Assembly: GCA_015057715.1 (NCBI GenBank)
Contig: SVDS01000005.1
Coordinates: 18,585-82,584, forward strand
From: Paenibacillaceae bacterium
GTDB taxonomy: Bacteria; Bacillota; Clostridia; Lachnospirales; Lachnospiraceae
Length of the DNA: 64,000 bases
Direction of reading: 5' to 3'
Positions within the stretch are counted from its first letter, which is position 1, and every line of letters starts with the position of its first letter. Under the pieces are notes generated by a model that was not told where the DNA came from, ran no database searches, and saw only the letters and a program-made list of their open reading frames with translations. Both the position numbers and the translations under genes were made by a program. Shown one piece after another: positions 26,144 to 34,199 of the stretch.

Positions 26144-26172
26144 TTGAAATACTTTATAATACCTGCCATAAT
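26144..26172 (+). promoter_or_regulatory. Promoter of allE
   Basis: TTGAAA (26144-26149) and CATAAT (26167-26172), spacer 17, with GC before the -10. Both hexamers and the spacing are identical to the allD promoter. TTGGTTGA (about 26188) downstream resembles the B. subtilis PucR box. Confidence 0.6.
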
Positions 26173-26233
26173 AAACAGGTATAAATTGGTTGACTGAATG
26201 AATATGACCTAATGGAAAGTGAGGAGCCTTATT

Positions 26234-27022
26234 ATGAGTTATTTAAACGGGCAGACAGGATACCGTGATGACTTATTAGCCACCAGATCCGTCGTTAAAA
26301 AAGAAAATTATGTTTTAATTGAGCCGGACGGAATTGTAAAAAATGCGATTCCAGGATATGAAAAGTGTGATGTCACGATTCTTGGCTCTCCTCAGATGGG
26401 AGCTTCCTTTGCGGATTACTTAGTGACAGTCCACGAAGGCGGAAAGAATCCTGCATTCGGCGGAGAAGGACTGGAATCATTCATTTATGTAATGGAAGGT
26501 TCCATTACGGTTAAAAATGCGGACAAAGAAGAGACACTGACAGAGGGCGGATATATTTATTCCCCTGCCAGCAACACCATTTCTTTTGAGAATGCGGGAA
26601 AAGAGGATGCAAAGCTCTTTGCCTATAAACGCAGATATGACGAGCTGGCTGGATACAGCGCCTACACTGTAGTGGGGAATGCAAATGACCTTCCATGGAT
26701 TCCGTATGAAGGTATGGAGAACTGTTATATCCGTGATTTCCTGCCTGCAGCAGAGAATTTTGGATTTGATATGAATATGCATATTCTGAAATTCCATTTA
26801 GGTGCATCCCACGGCTACATAGAGACTCATATTCAGGAGCATGGCATGTATTTCCTTACGGGAAGTGCGATGTACAGACTGGATAATGACTGGGTTCCGG
26901 TGAAAAAGGGTGATTATGTGTTTATGGATGCTTATTGCCCACAGGCCTGCTACGCAGTAGGACGGGAAGAAGATTTAACTTATATCTATTCCAAGGACTG
27001 CAACAGGGATGTAAAGCTGTAA
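26234..27022 (+). CDS. allE: (S)-ureidoglycine aminohydrolase
   Basis: Releases ammonia from ureidoglycine to give (S)-ureidoglycolate. The 262-residue bicupin matches AllE/YlbA: an N-terminal cupin (GGEGLESFIYVMEGSITVKN, about 75-95) and a C-terminal one with the metal ligands in GYIETHIQEHGMYFLTGSAMYRL. The conserved end VFMDAYCPQACYAVG is also present. The frame opens at a GTG (26219), but GAGGAG lies 8 bases before the ATG at 26234, which begins the family-like MSYLNGQTGYRDDLLATRSVV. It is monocistronic with its own promoter and a strong terminator. Confidence 0.93.
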   Translation: MSYLNGQTGYRDDLLATRSVVKKENYVLIEPDGIVKNAIPGYEKCDVTILGSPQMGASFADYLVTVHEGGKNPAFGGEGLESFIYVMEGSITVKNADKEETLTEGGYIYSPASNTISFENAGKEDAKLFAYKRRYDELAGYSAYTVVGNANDLPWIPYEGMENCYIRDFLPAAENFGFDMNMHILKFHLGASHGYIETHIQEHGMYFLTGSAMYRLDNDWVPVKKGDYVFMDAYCPQACYAVGREEDLTYIYSKDCNRDVKL

Positions 27023-27065
27023 CCAATGTTTTTGATGTTCTTCCTAAGAATTTTTATAGATACAA

Positions 27066-27114
27066 AAAACTGGTTTTCCGGTGTCTGATTCATACCGGAA
27101 AGCCAGTTTTTTTA
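27066..27114 (+). terminator. Intrinsic terminator of allE
   Basis: AAAACTGG-TTTCCGGT (27066-27082) pairs ACCGGAAA-CCAGTTTT (27094-27110) with one mismatch, loop 11 bases, then TTTTTTTA. Confidence 0.88.
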
Positions 27115-27146
27115 TTTATTGATTTTTCCAAAATACCACGAAAGTG

Positions 27147-27171
27147 GATAAAAATCAAACCTACATTTATC
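27147..27171. promoter_or_regulatory. 25-bp dyad operator upstream of the allD promoter
   Basis: GATAAA (27147-27152) and TTTATC (27166-27171), preceded by AAAGTG, ending 11 bases before the -35. Length, flanking AAAGTG and distance equal those of the dyad upstream of allE. Confidence 0.55.
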
Positions 27172-27182
27172 TAGTTATTTGA

Positions 27183-27211
27183 TTGAAACGGGGTCAATAA
27201 ATAGCCATAAT
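27183..27211 (+). promoter_or_regulatory. Promoter of the allD operon
   Basis: TTGAAA (27183-27188) and CATAAT (27206-27211), spacer 17, same hexamers as the allE promoter. It would drive 27286-35438 as one transcript. Confidence 0.6.
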
Positions 27212-27285
27212 AGATAAAGAAAAGCTGGTTGGCAGCTATTTGCTGAATAAAAATAACCATAAATCAGGAAGGCGAGGAAGGATAA

Positions 27286-28338
27286 ATGAAACTTGTAAGA
27301 GCTGAATTAAAAGACTTGATGAAGAAAAAATTAATGAGAGCTGGTTTAAAAGAAGATCATGCTGATATCACAGCAGAGATCCTTACATGGTCAGATGAGA
27401 GAGGATATCACTCCCATGGAGCAGTAAGAGTGGAGTATTACTGTGAAAGAATTTCAAAGGGAGGCATTACCGTAGATCCTCATTTTGAATTCAAAGAGAC
27501 AGGTCCCTGTTCAGCAATCTTTGAAGGTGACAATGGCTGCGGATATGTGGCTGCCACAAAAGCTATGGAACAGGCAATTGAAATGGCAAAGAAAAACGGC
27601 ATTGCAGTAGTCGGTGTCCGCAACATATCCCACAGCGGCGCTCTTGGTTATTATACAGAAATGGCAGCAGACCAGAACCTGGTTGCAATTTCCTTCTGCC
27701 AGTCAGATCCAATGGCAGTACCAACTGGCGGCACAGAACCATATTACGGAACAAATCCAATTTCCTTTGCAGCTCCTACCGCAGACGAGAGAAAAGTGGT
27801 ATTTGACATGGCAACAACCGTACAGGCGTGGGGGAAAATTCTGGACAAACGATCCAGAGGAGAATCCATTCCGGATACATGGGCTGTAGATGAAAAAGGT
27901 AATCCGGTTACAGATCCAAACAAAGTAAATGCACTTGTTCCCATTGCCGGTGCAAAGGGTTATGGTCTTATGATGATGGTTGATATTTTTTCCGGTATTC
28001 TCTTAGGCGTACCCTTTGGCAAGCATGTAAGCTCCATGTATCATGACTGCTCAAAAGGCAGAGAACTGGGTCATATGCATATTGTTATGGATCCAAAGCG
28101 TTTTACAAACATCGAAGAGTTTATGAAAAATATGTCCGTTACCTGTGATGAATTAAATGCAATCACACCGGCGGACGGATATGACAAAGTTTATTATCCA
28201 GGCGAAAGAGCCGTTATGAGAAGAGATAAATACTATAACAATGGCGGAATTGAAATTGTAGATGCAATCTATGAGTACTTAAAGAGTGACGCCATTCATT
28301 TTAACCGATATGACCACAAGAACCGATTTGCAGAATAA
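27286..28338 (+). CDS. allD: Ureidoglycolate dehydrogenase
   Basis: Oxidises (S)-ureidoglycolate to oxalurate with NAD(P). The 350-residue protein belongs to the Ldh2 family of malate/L-lactate-type dehydrogenases (PF02615), unlike Rossmann enzymes: VRAELKDLMKKKLMRAGLKEDHADITAEIL, SDERGYHSHGAVRVEYYCERI, GVRNISHSGALGYYTEMA with the catalytic histidine near residue 115, GTNPISFAAPT and AKGYGLMMMVDIFSGIL. Those match AllD. Family members also reduce other 2-oxo acids, but the location immediately before the fused FdrA gene makes AllD the best reading. GGCGAGGAAGG precedes the ATG. Confidence 0.9.
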   Translation: MKLVRAELKDLMKKKLMRAGLKEDHADITAEILTWSDERGYHSHGAVRVEYYCERISKGGITVDPHFEFKETGPCSAIFEGDNGCGYVAATKAMEQAIEMAKKNGIAVVGVRNISHSGALGYYTEMAADQNLVAISFCQSDPMAVPTGGTEPYYGTNPISFAAPTADERKVVFDMATTVQAWGKILDKRSRGESIPDTWAVDEKGNPVTDPNKVNALVPIAGAKGYGLMMMVDIFSGILLGVPFGKHVSSMYHDCSKGRELGHMHIVMDPKRFTNIEEFMKNMSVTCDELNAITPADGYDKVYYPGERAVMRRDKYYNNGGIEIVDAIYEYLKSDAIHFNRYDHKNRFAE

Positions 28339-28352
28339 GGAGAAATATTATT

Positions 28353-31300
28353 ATGTTAAGAACAGCAGTAAAAAAGGGAAGTTATCACGATTCTGTAGTA
28401 CTGATGCTTCTTACCAATCAGATCTCAACGATTCAGGGAGTAAAGAAGGCTTCTGTTATGATGGCCACACCTGCCAACAAGGATATATTTAAGCAGAGCG
28501 GCCTGGATACAAAGGAATTAATGGAATCAACCGCCAATGATATGGTTATTGTTGCTGATGTGGAAGAGGAAAGTCTTCTGGATACCATTATGAAAGAGGC
28601 AGAGGAATTCTTTCAGAAGCAGTCCGTATCAGCAGGAAATGGGAAAGAATCTCAGAGTGCAAGATCATGGGATCAGGCACTTGGTCAACTGCGGGATGCC
28701 AATCTTGCAGTGATCTCCATACCAGGAGCTTACGCGGCTCTGGAGGCGGACCGTGCGCTTGACGAGGGCATGAATGTATTCATGTTCAGCGACAACGTCA
28801 CAATTGAGGACGAAAAGAAATTAAAAGAGAAGGCTCATGAAAAAGGGCTTGTGGTTATGGGACCTGATTGCGGAACCAGCATTATTCAGGGTGTGCCTGT
28901 CGCATTTACCAACAGTGTAACACCGGGAGCCATTGGAATTATAGGCGCTTCCGGAACAGGTATCCAGGAACTGACTACCATCATAGACCGCCTTGGAGAA
29001 GGTGTAAAAAATGCCATTGGTACCGGAGGCCGGGATTTATCAACCCAGGTGGGCGGAATCACCATGATGGATATGATTGATGCAATGGAAGACGATGACA
29101 GTGTTGCTGTCATGATTGTTATTTCCAAGCCGCCGGCAAAGGCAGTCAGGGAAAAAGTATCAGCAAGGCTGAGTGTCTGCAAAAAGCCGGTTATTACTTT
29201 ATTCCTGGGAGAAAAACCAGAGTATCATGAGGAAAATTTCTATCATACTTATACCCTGGATGAAGCAGCCCGTCTGGCAGTCAGCCTGGTACGGGGAGAG
29301 ACGGTAAAAGAGGGCGAAGTGATTGTGGATCGATCTTTATTTTACCCCAGGGAAGAAAAGAAGACAATTAAGGCATATTATTCCGGCGGTACCCTTGCTG
29401 GCGAAGCTGCCATGTTGATCAAAGATGCACTGGATTTAAAGATCCCGCCTGAAAAAGCAGAAGGATACATGTTAAAAACCGGAGGACACATTGTCGTTGA
29501 TCTTGGTGATGATGTATATACACAGGGAAAACCTCACCCAATGATCGATCCGGCTAAGAGAATTGAATGTATGAAAGAAGCCATTGATGACAAATCAACA
29601 GGAGTTATTCTTCTTGATGTTATGCTGGGATATGGCTCCCACGCCGATATGGCAGGCGCTCTTCTTCCTGCAATCAGGGAACTTGGCGATCAGGCAGAAC
29701 GAGAAGGCAGAAAGGTGTTCTTTATTGCAACTGTATGCGGAACCAGAAAAGATTTCCAGGGGTATGATGAGGCGGTGAAAAAGCTGACTGATGCCGGAGT
29801 AATCGTATGCGAAACCAATAAACTGGCTGTCCGTACAGCGATTCAGGCAATCGGTCTTGACTTCGATGAGGTGAAAAAAGAGATCCGGCCAAAGAAAGCT
29901 TCTGATACCATTCCCGGAAAGGCTTCCGATAAACTGCTGCAGATGCTGGCAGAGAAACCAAGAATCATCAACATCGGGCTGAAAAGCTTTTCTGAAGTTG
30001 CTAAGGAGTTTGGTTGTGAGGTGGTTCAGTACGACTGGATGCCTCCGGCTGGGGGAAATGTGGAATTAATCAAAATTCTTAATTTCCTTAGAAACAATAA
30101 AGATCTGGATATTGATGAGGCAAACCGCAGAGTTATCATGAAAGTGGTTGCCAGTCAGCCAGTCATTAAAGATAATACACGGGCAAAAAATGTAATTCCT
30201 GAATTAAACAACGGAAAAGTGATTCTTCATGCAGGTCCGCCGGTTGCCTATAAAGACATGCCGGATCCCATGCAGGGATCCTGTGTGGGAGCAGTTCTTT
30301 TCGAAGAATGGGCTGATAATGAGGAAGATGCCAGACGGCTTTTGGAATCAGGAGAAGTGAAGTTCCTGCCGTGTCACAGTGTAAGAGCAGTGGGGCCAAT
30401 GGGCGGAATTACCACCGCCAATATGCCTGTATTCGTTGTAGAAAATAAGACAGACGGCAATGAAGGTTACTGCACCATGAATGAAGGAATCGGAAAGGTA
30501 CTTCGTTTTGGTGCCTACTCGAAAGAGGTTGTTAACAGACTCCGCTGGATGAGAGATGTTCTTGGACCAGTGCTGCAGGCTGCGATCAAAGAACTTGGCG
30601 GAATTAATGTAAATCCTCTGGTAGCAAAAGCCATTGCGATGGGAGACGAGTTCCATCAGAGAAATATTGCTGCTTCCCTGGCATTTTTAAAAGAAGTTGC
30701 ACCTGTTATTACAAAAATGAAGATATCCGATCAGGATCGCTATGATGTTATTAAATTCTTATCTGATACCGACCAGTTCTTCTTAAATATTATGATGGCA
30801 ACCGGCAAGTCCGTGATGGATGCTGCCCGCACTGTAACCGATGGTACGATAGTGACTGCCATGTGCCGAAACGGTGTAGAGTTTGGAATCCGAATTGCAG
30901 GTATGGGAGATCAGTGGTTTACGGGGCCGGTTAATACGCCTCAGGGACTGTATTTCACCGGATATGACAAAGAGGACGGCTGTCCGGATATGGGTGACAG
31001 CGCCATCACTGAGACCTTTGGAGTAGGCGGTATGGCAATGATTGCAGCACCCGCTGTTACCAGATTTGTGGGCGCAGGCGGATATGAAGATGCCCTGCGT
31101 ACCAGCACGGAGATGGCAGAGATCACCATAGACAGAAACCCCAATTTTATCATTCCTAACTGGAATTTCCAGGGAGCCACTCTGGGAATTGATGCAAGAC
31201 TTGTAGTAGAAAAAGGCATTACACCAGTAATTAATACGGGAATCGCCCATAAAGTTGCAGGATATGGACAAATTGGAGCGGGAACCGTACATCCACCAAT

Positions 31301-31358
31301 GGAATGCTTTGAAAAAGCAATCACAGCATATGCAAAGAAACTGGGATATACCCAGTAG
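28353..31358 (+). CDS. FdrA-DUF1116 fusion, candidate oxamate carbamoyltransferase (AllF-AllG)
   Basis: One 1001-residue frame. Residues 1 to about 575 match FdrA (AllF), a relative of succinyl-CoA synthetase alpha chains: CoA-binding-like part with VVMGPDCGTSIIQGVP and SVTPGAIGIIGASGTGIQELT, then the ligase-like part with GTGGRDLSTQVGG, VLLDVMLGYGSHAD and IINIGLKSF. From about 590 to the end it matches DUF1116/YlbE (AllG): ILHAGPPVAYKDM, SCVGAVLFEEWA, NEGIGKVLRFGAYS, GDEFHQRNIAASLAF, TDQFFLNIMMATGK, MGDSAITETFGVGGMAMIAAPAVTRFVGAGG. In E. coli these are separate (fdrA, ylbE) and work with ylbF to split oxalurate into oxamate and carbamoyl phosphate. There is no stop or frameshift at the join. 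GGAG precedes the ATG; carbamate kinase follows after 16 bases. Confidence 0.88.
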   Translation: MLRTAVKKGSYHDSVVLMLLTNQISTIQGVKKASVMMATPANKDIFKQSGLDTKELMESTANDMVIVADVEEESLLDTIMKEAEEFFQKQSVSAGNGKESQSARSWDQALGQLRDANLAVISIPGAYAALEADRALDEGMNVFMFSDNVTIEDEKKLKEKAHEKGLVVMGPDCGTSIIQGVPVAFTNSVTPGAIGIIGASGTGIQELTTIIDRLGEGVKNAIGTGGRDLSTQVGGITMMDMIDAMEDDDSVAVMIVISKPPAKAVREKVSARLSVCKKPVITLFLGEKPEYHEENFYHTYTLDEAARLAVSLVRGETVKEGEVIVDRSLFYPREEKKTIKAYYSGGTLAGEAAMLIKDALDLKIPPEKAEGYMLKTGGHIVVDLGDDVYTQGKPHPMIDPAKRIECMKEAIDDKSTGVILLDVMLGYGSHADMAGALLPAIRELGDQAEREGRKVFFIATVCGTRKDFQGYDEAVKKLTDAGVIVCETNKLAVRTAIQAIGLDFDEVKKEIRPKKASDTIPGKASDKLLQMLAEKPRIINIGLKSFSEVAKEFGCEVVQYDWMPPAGGNVELIKILNFLRNNKDLDIDEANRRVIMKVVASQPVIKDNTRAKNVIPELNNGKVILHAGPPVAYKDMPDPMQGSCVGAVLFEEWADNEEDARRLLESGEVKFLPCHSVRAVGPMGGITTANMPVFVVENKTDGNEGYCTMNEGIGKVLRFGAYSKEVVNRLRWMRDVLGPVLQAAIKELGGINVNPLVAKAIAMGDEFHQRNIAASLAFLKEVAPVITKMKISDQDRYDVIKFLSDTDQFFLNIMMATGKSVMDAARTVTDGTIVTAMCRNGVEFGIRIAGMGDQWFTGPVNTPQGLYFTGYDKEDGCPDMGDSAITETFGVGGMAMIAAPAVTRFVGAGGYEDALRTSTEMAEITIDRNPNFIIPNWNFQGATLGIDARLVVEKGITPVINTGIAHKVAGYGQIGAGTVHPPMECFEKAITAYAKKLGYTQ

Positions 31359-31374
31359 ATTTTAGGAGAACGTT

Positions 31375-32310
31375 GTGGAAAATAAAAAAATAGTAATTGC
31401 TCTGGGCGGAAACGCCCTGGGCAATGATATCGAAGAGCAAAAAGAAGCTGTTGCCAGGACAGCAGAGGTAATCGCAGATCTTGCACAGCAGGGACTGTCC
31501 ATTATTGTCACTCATGGTAACGGGCCCCAGGTTGGGATGATCCAGACTGCCATGGATCACCTTACCCTGGTGCAGGAAGGTATGAAACAGGTACCCCTTC
31601 CCACCAGCGTGGCAATGAGCCAGGGATACATAGGAATTGATTTACAGAATGCAATTAAATATGAGTTTCACAGACGGGGCATGGACAGAAAAGTTTCAAC
31701 CATTCTTTCTCAGGTTGAAGTCAGTAAGGATGATGAAGCGTTTCAAAATCCGGCAAAGCCAATCGGAAGATTTCTTACAAAAGAAGAAGCCCAAAAAAAT
31801 GAGGCAAAAGGAATCCGGTGTATGGAGGATGCAGGCAGAGGCTACCGTATCGTAGTTCCTTCTCCCATGCCGGTAAGAATCCGGGAACTGGAAACAATCA
31901 AAACTTTAATGAATGCAGGCCATGTAGTCATCACCTGCGGCGGCGGAGGAATTCCGGTAGTAAGTGAAGATGGAAAGCTTACCGGTGTCAATGCAGTCAT
32001 TGATAAAGACAATGTAAGCAGTCTGCTGGCCTCCCAGATTAATGCGGATTACCTTGTTATTTTAACAGCAGTAGAAAAGGTTGCGGTTAATTTTGGAAAA
32101 GAAAACCAGGAATGGCTGTCAGAACTGAGTACAAAGGAAGCCAGGGAATATATTTCCCAGGGGCAGTTTGCCAAAGGTTCCATGCTTCCTAAAATAGAAG
32201 CTGCTCTCCGGTTTGCAGAATCAGGAGAAGGCAGAAAAACGTTAATCACACTGCTTGATAAAGCCGCTGACGGCATTGCCGGGAAGACAGGAACTGTTAT
32301 TCATGCTTAG
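31375..32310 (+). CDS. Carbamate kinase
   Basis: Transfers phosphate from carbamoyl phosphate to ADP, giving ATP, CO2 and ammonia. The 311-residue protein has the amino-acid-kinase signatures IALGGNALGN, VTHGNGPQVGMIQTAMDHL, CGGGGIPVV and KGSMLPKIEAALRFAESG. It starts with GTG 31375, with AGGAG 8 bases upstream. Its place directly after the fused FdrA-DUF1116 gene makes it the catabolic kinase of the allantoin route (like E. coli AllK) rather than part of the arginine deiminase pathway, no gene of which is in the window. Confidence 0.93.
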   Translation: MENKKIVIALGGNALGNDIEEQKEAVARTAEVIADLAQQGLSIIVTHGNGPQVGMIQTAMDHLTLVQEGMKQVPLPTSVAMSQGYIGIDLQNAIKYEFHRRGMDRKVSTILSQVEVSKDDEAFQNPAKPIGRFLTKEEAQKNEAKGIRCMEDAGRGYRIVVPSPMPVRIRELETIKTLMNAGHVVITCGGGGIPVVSEDGKLTGVNAVIDKDNVSSLLASQINADYLVILTAVEKVAVNFGKENQEWLSELSTKEAREYISQGQFAKGSMLPKIEAALRFAESGEGRKTLITLLDKAADGIAGKTGTVIHA

Positions 32311-32330
32311 TAAGAACGAGGAAATTTAAA

Positions 32331-33941
32331 ATGAATATACCAGTAAATCTATTTACATGGGCAATGGCTTTTCTGCCAATTATTGCACTCATAATCCTGA
32401 TGATTAAATTTCATTGGGGTGCAACGGAAGCTGCGGCAGTTGGGCTTATGATCACAGTCGTTACAGGAGTATTTCTTTTTAAGGCAGGTGTCACAGTCAT
32501 TGCGGCGGAAAGTGCAAAGGGCATCTGGAATGCACTGATTATTCTCATTATTGTCTGGACCGCAATCCTTTTGTATCAGGTGGGAGACGAAGCAAAAGCC
32601 TTTCTGGTTATCCGGGATGGAATGAGAAAGCTTCTGCCTAACGAGCTGCTTTTGGTATTTGCCATGGGCTGGGTGATTGAAAGCTTTCTCCAGGGGATTA
32701 CAGGATTTGGTGTTCCTGTTGCAGTGGGTGCCCCTCTTTTAATTGGAATCGGTGTCCAGCCAATCTGGGCGGTCATTATCCCTCTGCTTGGACAGGCATG
32801 GGGAAATACCTTCGGAACACTGGGCGTTGCATGGGATTCCCTGGCCATGAGCGTAAATCTGGAAGCAGGCAGCAAAGAATACTTATTAACTGCATTCTGG
32901 ACCGCTGTTTTTATCTGGTTCTGGAACATTGTGGGAGGAGTTGTGGTTTGCTGGTTTTACGGAAAAGGCAGGGCTGTTAAGAAAGGTCTGGCTGCAGTGA
33001 TAATAATATCCCTGATTCAGGGAGGCGGACAGCTTTTGCTGACACAGGTTAACACTACAATCTCCTGTTTTGTTCCCTCCTGCATCTCTTTAATTGTTAT
33101 TCTTCTTCTGGGAAGAACCCGGATGTATAAAGAAGAATGGAGCCTGAAAGACAGTCCAATTATGAACCGGGAATTTACAAAGCAGGAAGGGGAAGAGCTT
33201 CCCCAGGGTATGAGCCTGGTCCAGGCGTTTGTTCCCTATTTTCTTCTTTCAGCTATTACTCTGATTGTTCTTACCATAAAACCGGTACATGATCTTTTAG
33301 GAAAGTTCCAGTTTGGTTTTGCATTCCCGGAGACAATAACCGGATACGGACATGTAAACAAAGCAAGCAGCAGCTTCTCTCCCTTATCCCCATTTACCCA
33401 TGCAAGCTTTTTCCTGCTGGTATCTTCCCTTGCCGGGCTGATTTACTACAGGAAGAATGGCTGGATTAAAAAGGGAGGAACAAAGCGTGTATTTGTCAAA
33501 TCGGTGTCAATGACCATGCCTTCGGGAATTGCGGTAATCGGTCTGGTCATTATGTCTAAGATCATGGACGGAACGGGACAGACTGCCGTACTGGCAGATG
33601 GTATTGCAAAAGTGCTGGGAAAAGCATATATCGCTCTGGTGCCTTTTGTAGGGCTTTTAGGCACATTTATGACTGGAAGCAACATGAGTTCCAATATTTT
33701 GTTCGGAGGTTTCCAGATGACCACAGCAAATCTTCTGCATGTGAATCCGGCAGCGGTTCTGGGGGCACAGTCAGCCGGCGGTTCCATCGGAAGCGCGGTC
33801 AGTCCAAGCAAAATCATACTGGGAACCACAACAGCCAATATTCTTGGAAGCGAAGGGGAAGTGTTAAAAAGAATTCTTATGGTTACAGTCCCGGTAACAA
33901 TTGCAATTGGGGTATTTTTGTTCTTCATGCTGGCAATTTAG
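32331..33941 (+). CDS. L-lactate permease family transporter (LctP-like)
   Basis: A 536-residue integral membrane protein of the lactate permease family (PF02652), about 13 helices. Marks include PIIALIILMIKFHWGATEAAAVGLMITVVTG, ESFLQGITGFGVPVAVGAPLLIGIG, LGQAWGNTFGTLGVAWDSL and GAQSAGGSIGSAVSPSKIILGTTTA. Known members move L-lactate, D-lactate or glycolate with protons. Here it is locked in the allantoin operon between carbamate kinase and allC. Oxamate, the pathway's end product, is a close analogue of lactate and pyruvate, so oxamate export is an attractive but untested role; uptake of a 2-hydroxy or 2-oxo acid is the alternative. Confidence 0.88.
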   Translation: MNIPVNLFTWAMAFLPIIALIILMIKFHWGATEAAAVGLMITVVTGVFLFKAGVTVIAAESAKGIWNALIILIIVWTAILLYQVGDEAKAFLVIRDGMRKLLPNELLLVFAMGWVIESFLQGITGFGVPVAVGAPLLIGIGVQPIWAVIIPLLGQAWGNTFGTLGVAWDSLAMSVNLEAGSKEYLLTAFWTAVFIWFWNIVGGVVVCWFYGKGRAVKKGLAAVIIISLIQGGGQLLLTQVNTTISCFVPSCISLIVILLLGRTRMYKEEWSLKDSPIMNREFTKQEGEELPQGMSLVQAFVPYFLLSAITLIVLTIKPVHDLLGKFQFGFAFPETITGYGHVNKASSSFSPLSPFTHASFFLLVSSLAGLIYYRKNGWIKKGGTKRVFVKSVSMTMPSGIAVIGLVIMSKIMDGTGQTAVLADGIAKVLGKAYIALVPFVGLLGTFMTGSNMSSNILFGGFQMTTANLLHVNPAAVLGAQSAGGSIGSAVSPSKIILGTTTANILGSEGEVLKRILMVTVPVTIAIGVFLFFMLAI

Positions 33942-33972
33942 GAAATACATAGAAAGTGAAAGTAAATGTGAG

Positions 33973-34185
33973 ATGAAAAAGAATGATTTTTTTCGGACAA
34001 AAGAAGGGGGATTAACCATTGCCTTTCTTGCAATTATGGTTGCATTTGTTACAATAATAGTTGGATTGAATTATGCCAATAAAGTATTGTGCTTCTCTGG
34101 TTTAGTAATTATTATTGCTGCAATGCTTTATTCACCTTGTAAAAAGTATATTTACGATTGCCGGAAATACGATAAATCAATATAA
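33973..34185 (+). CDS. Small two-helix membrane protein, unknown
   Basis: About 70 residues, with a short charged N-terminus (MKKNDFFRTKEGG), two hydrophobic helices (about 14-34 and 41-57) and a basic, Cys/Tyr-rich tail (CKKYIYDCRKYDKS). I do not recognise a family. The frame runs upstream to 33901 inside the permease gene, but the ATG at 33973 starts just after the permease stop; its ribosome site is weak. Placed between the LctP-like permease and allC in the same direction, it could be a small accessory subunit of the permease; this is a guess from position and topology. Confidence 0.6.
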   Translation: MKKNDFFRTKEGGLTIAFLAIMVAFVTIIVGLNYANKVLCFSGLVIIIAAMLYSPCKKYIYDCRKYDKSI

Positions 34186-34199
34186 GCGAGGGTAAATAA

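Noticed and set aside
30783-31486. Long minus-strand frames (169 and 181 residues) opposite the fused FdrA-DUF1116 gene
   Set aside because: They lack ribosome sites and recognisable domains, and the plus strand codes clearly for a conserved family.
31375-32310. Carbamate kinase of the arginine deiminase pathway
   Set aside because: No arcA or arcB is present, while the gene is in the middle of allantoin genes.
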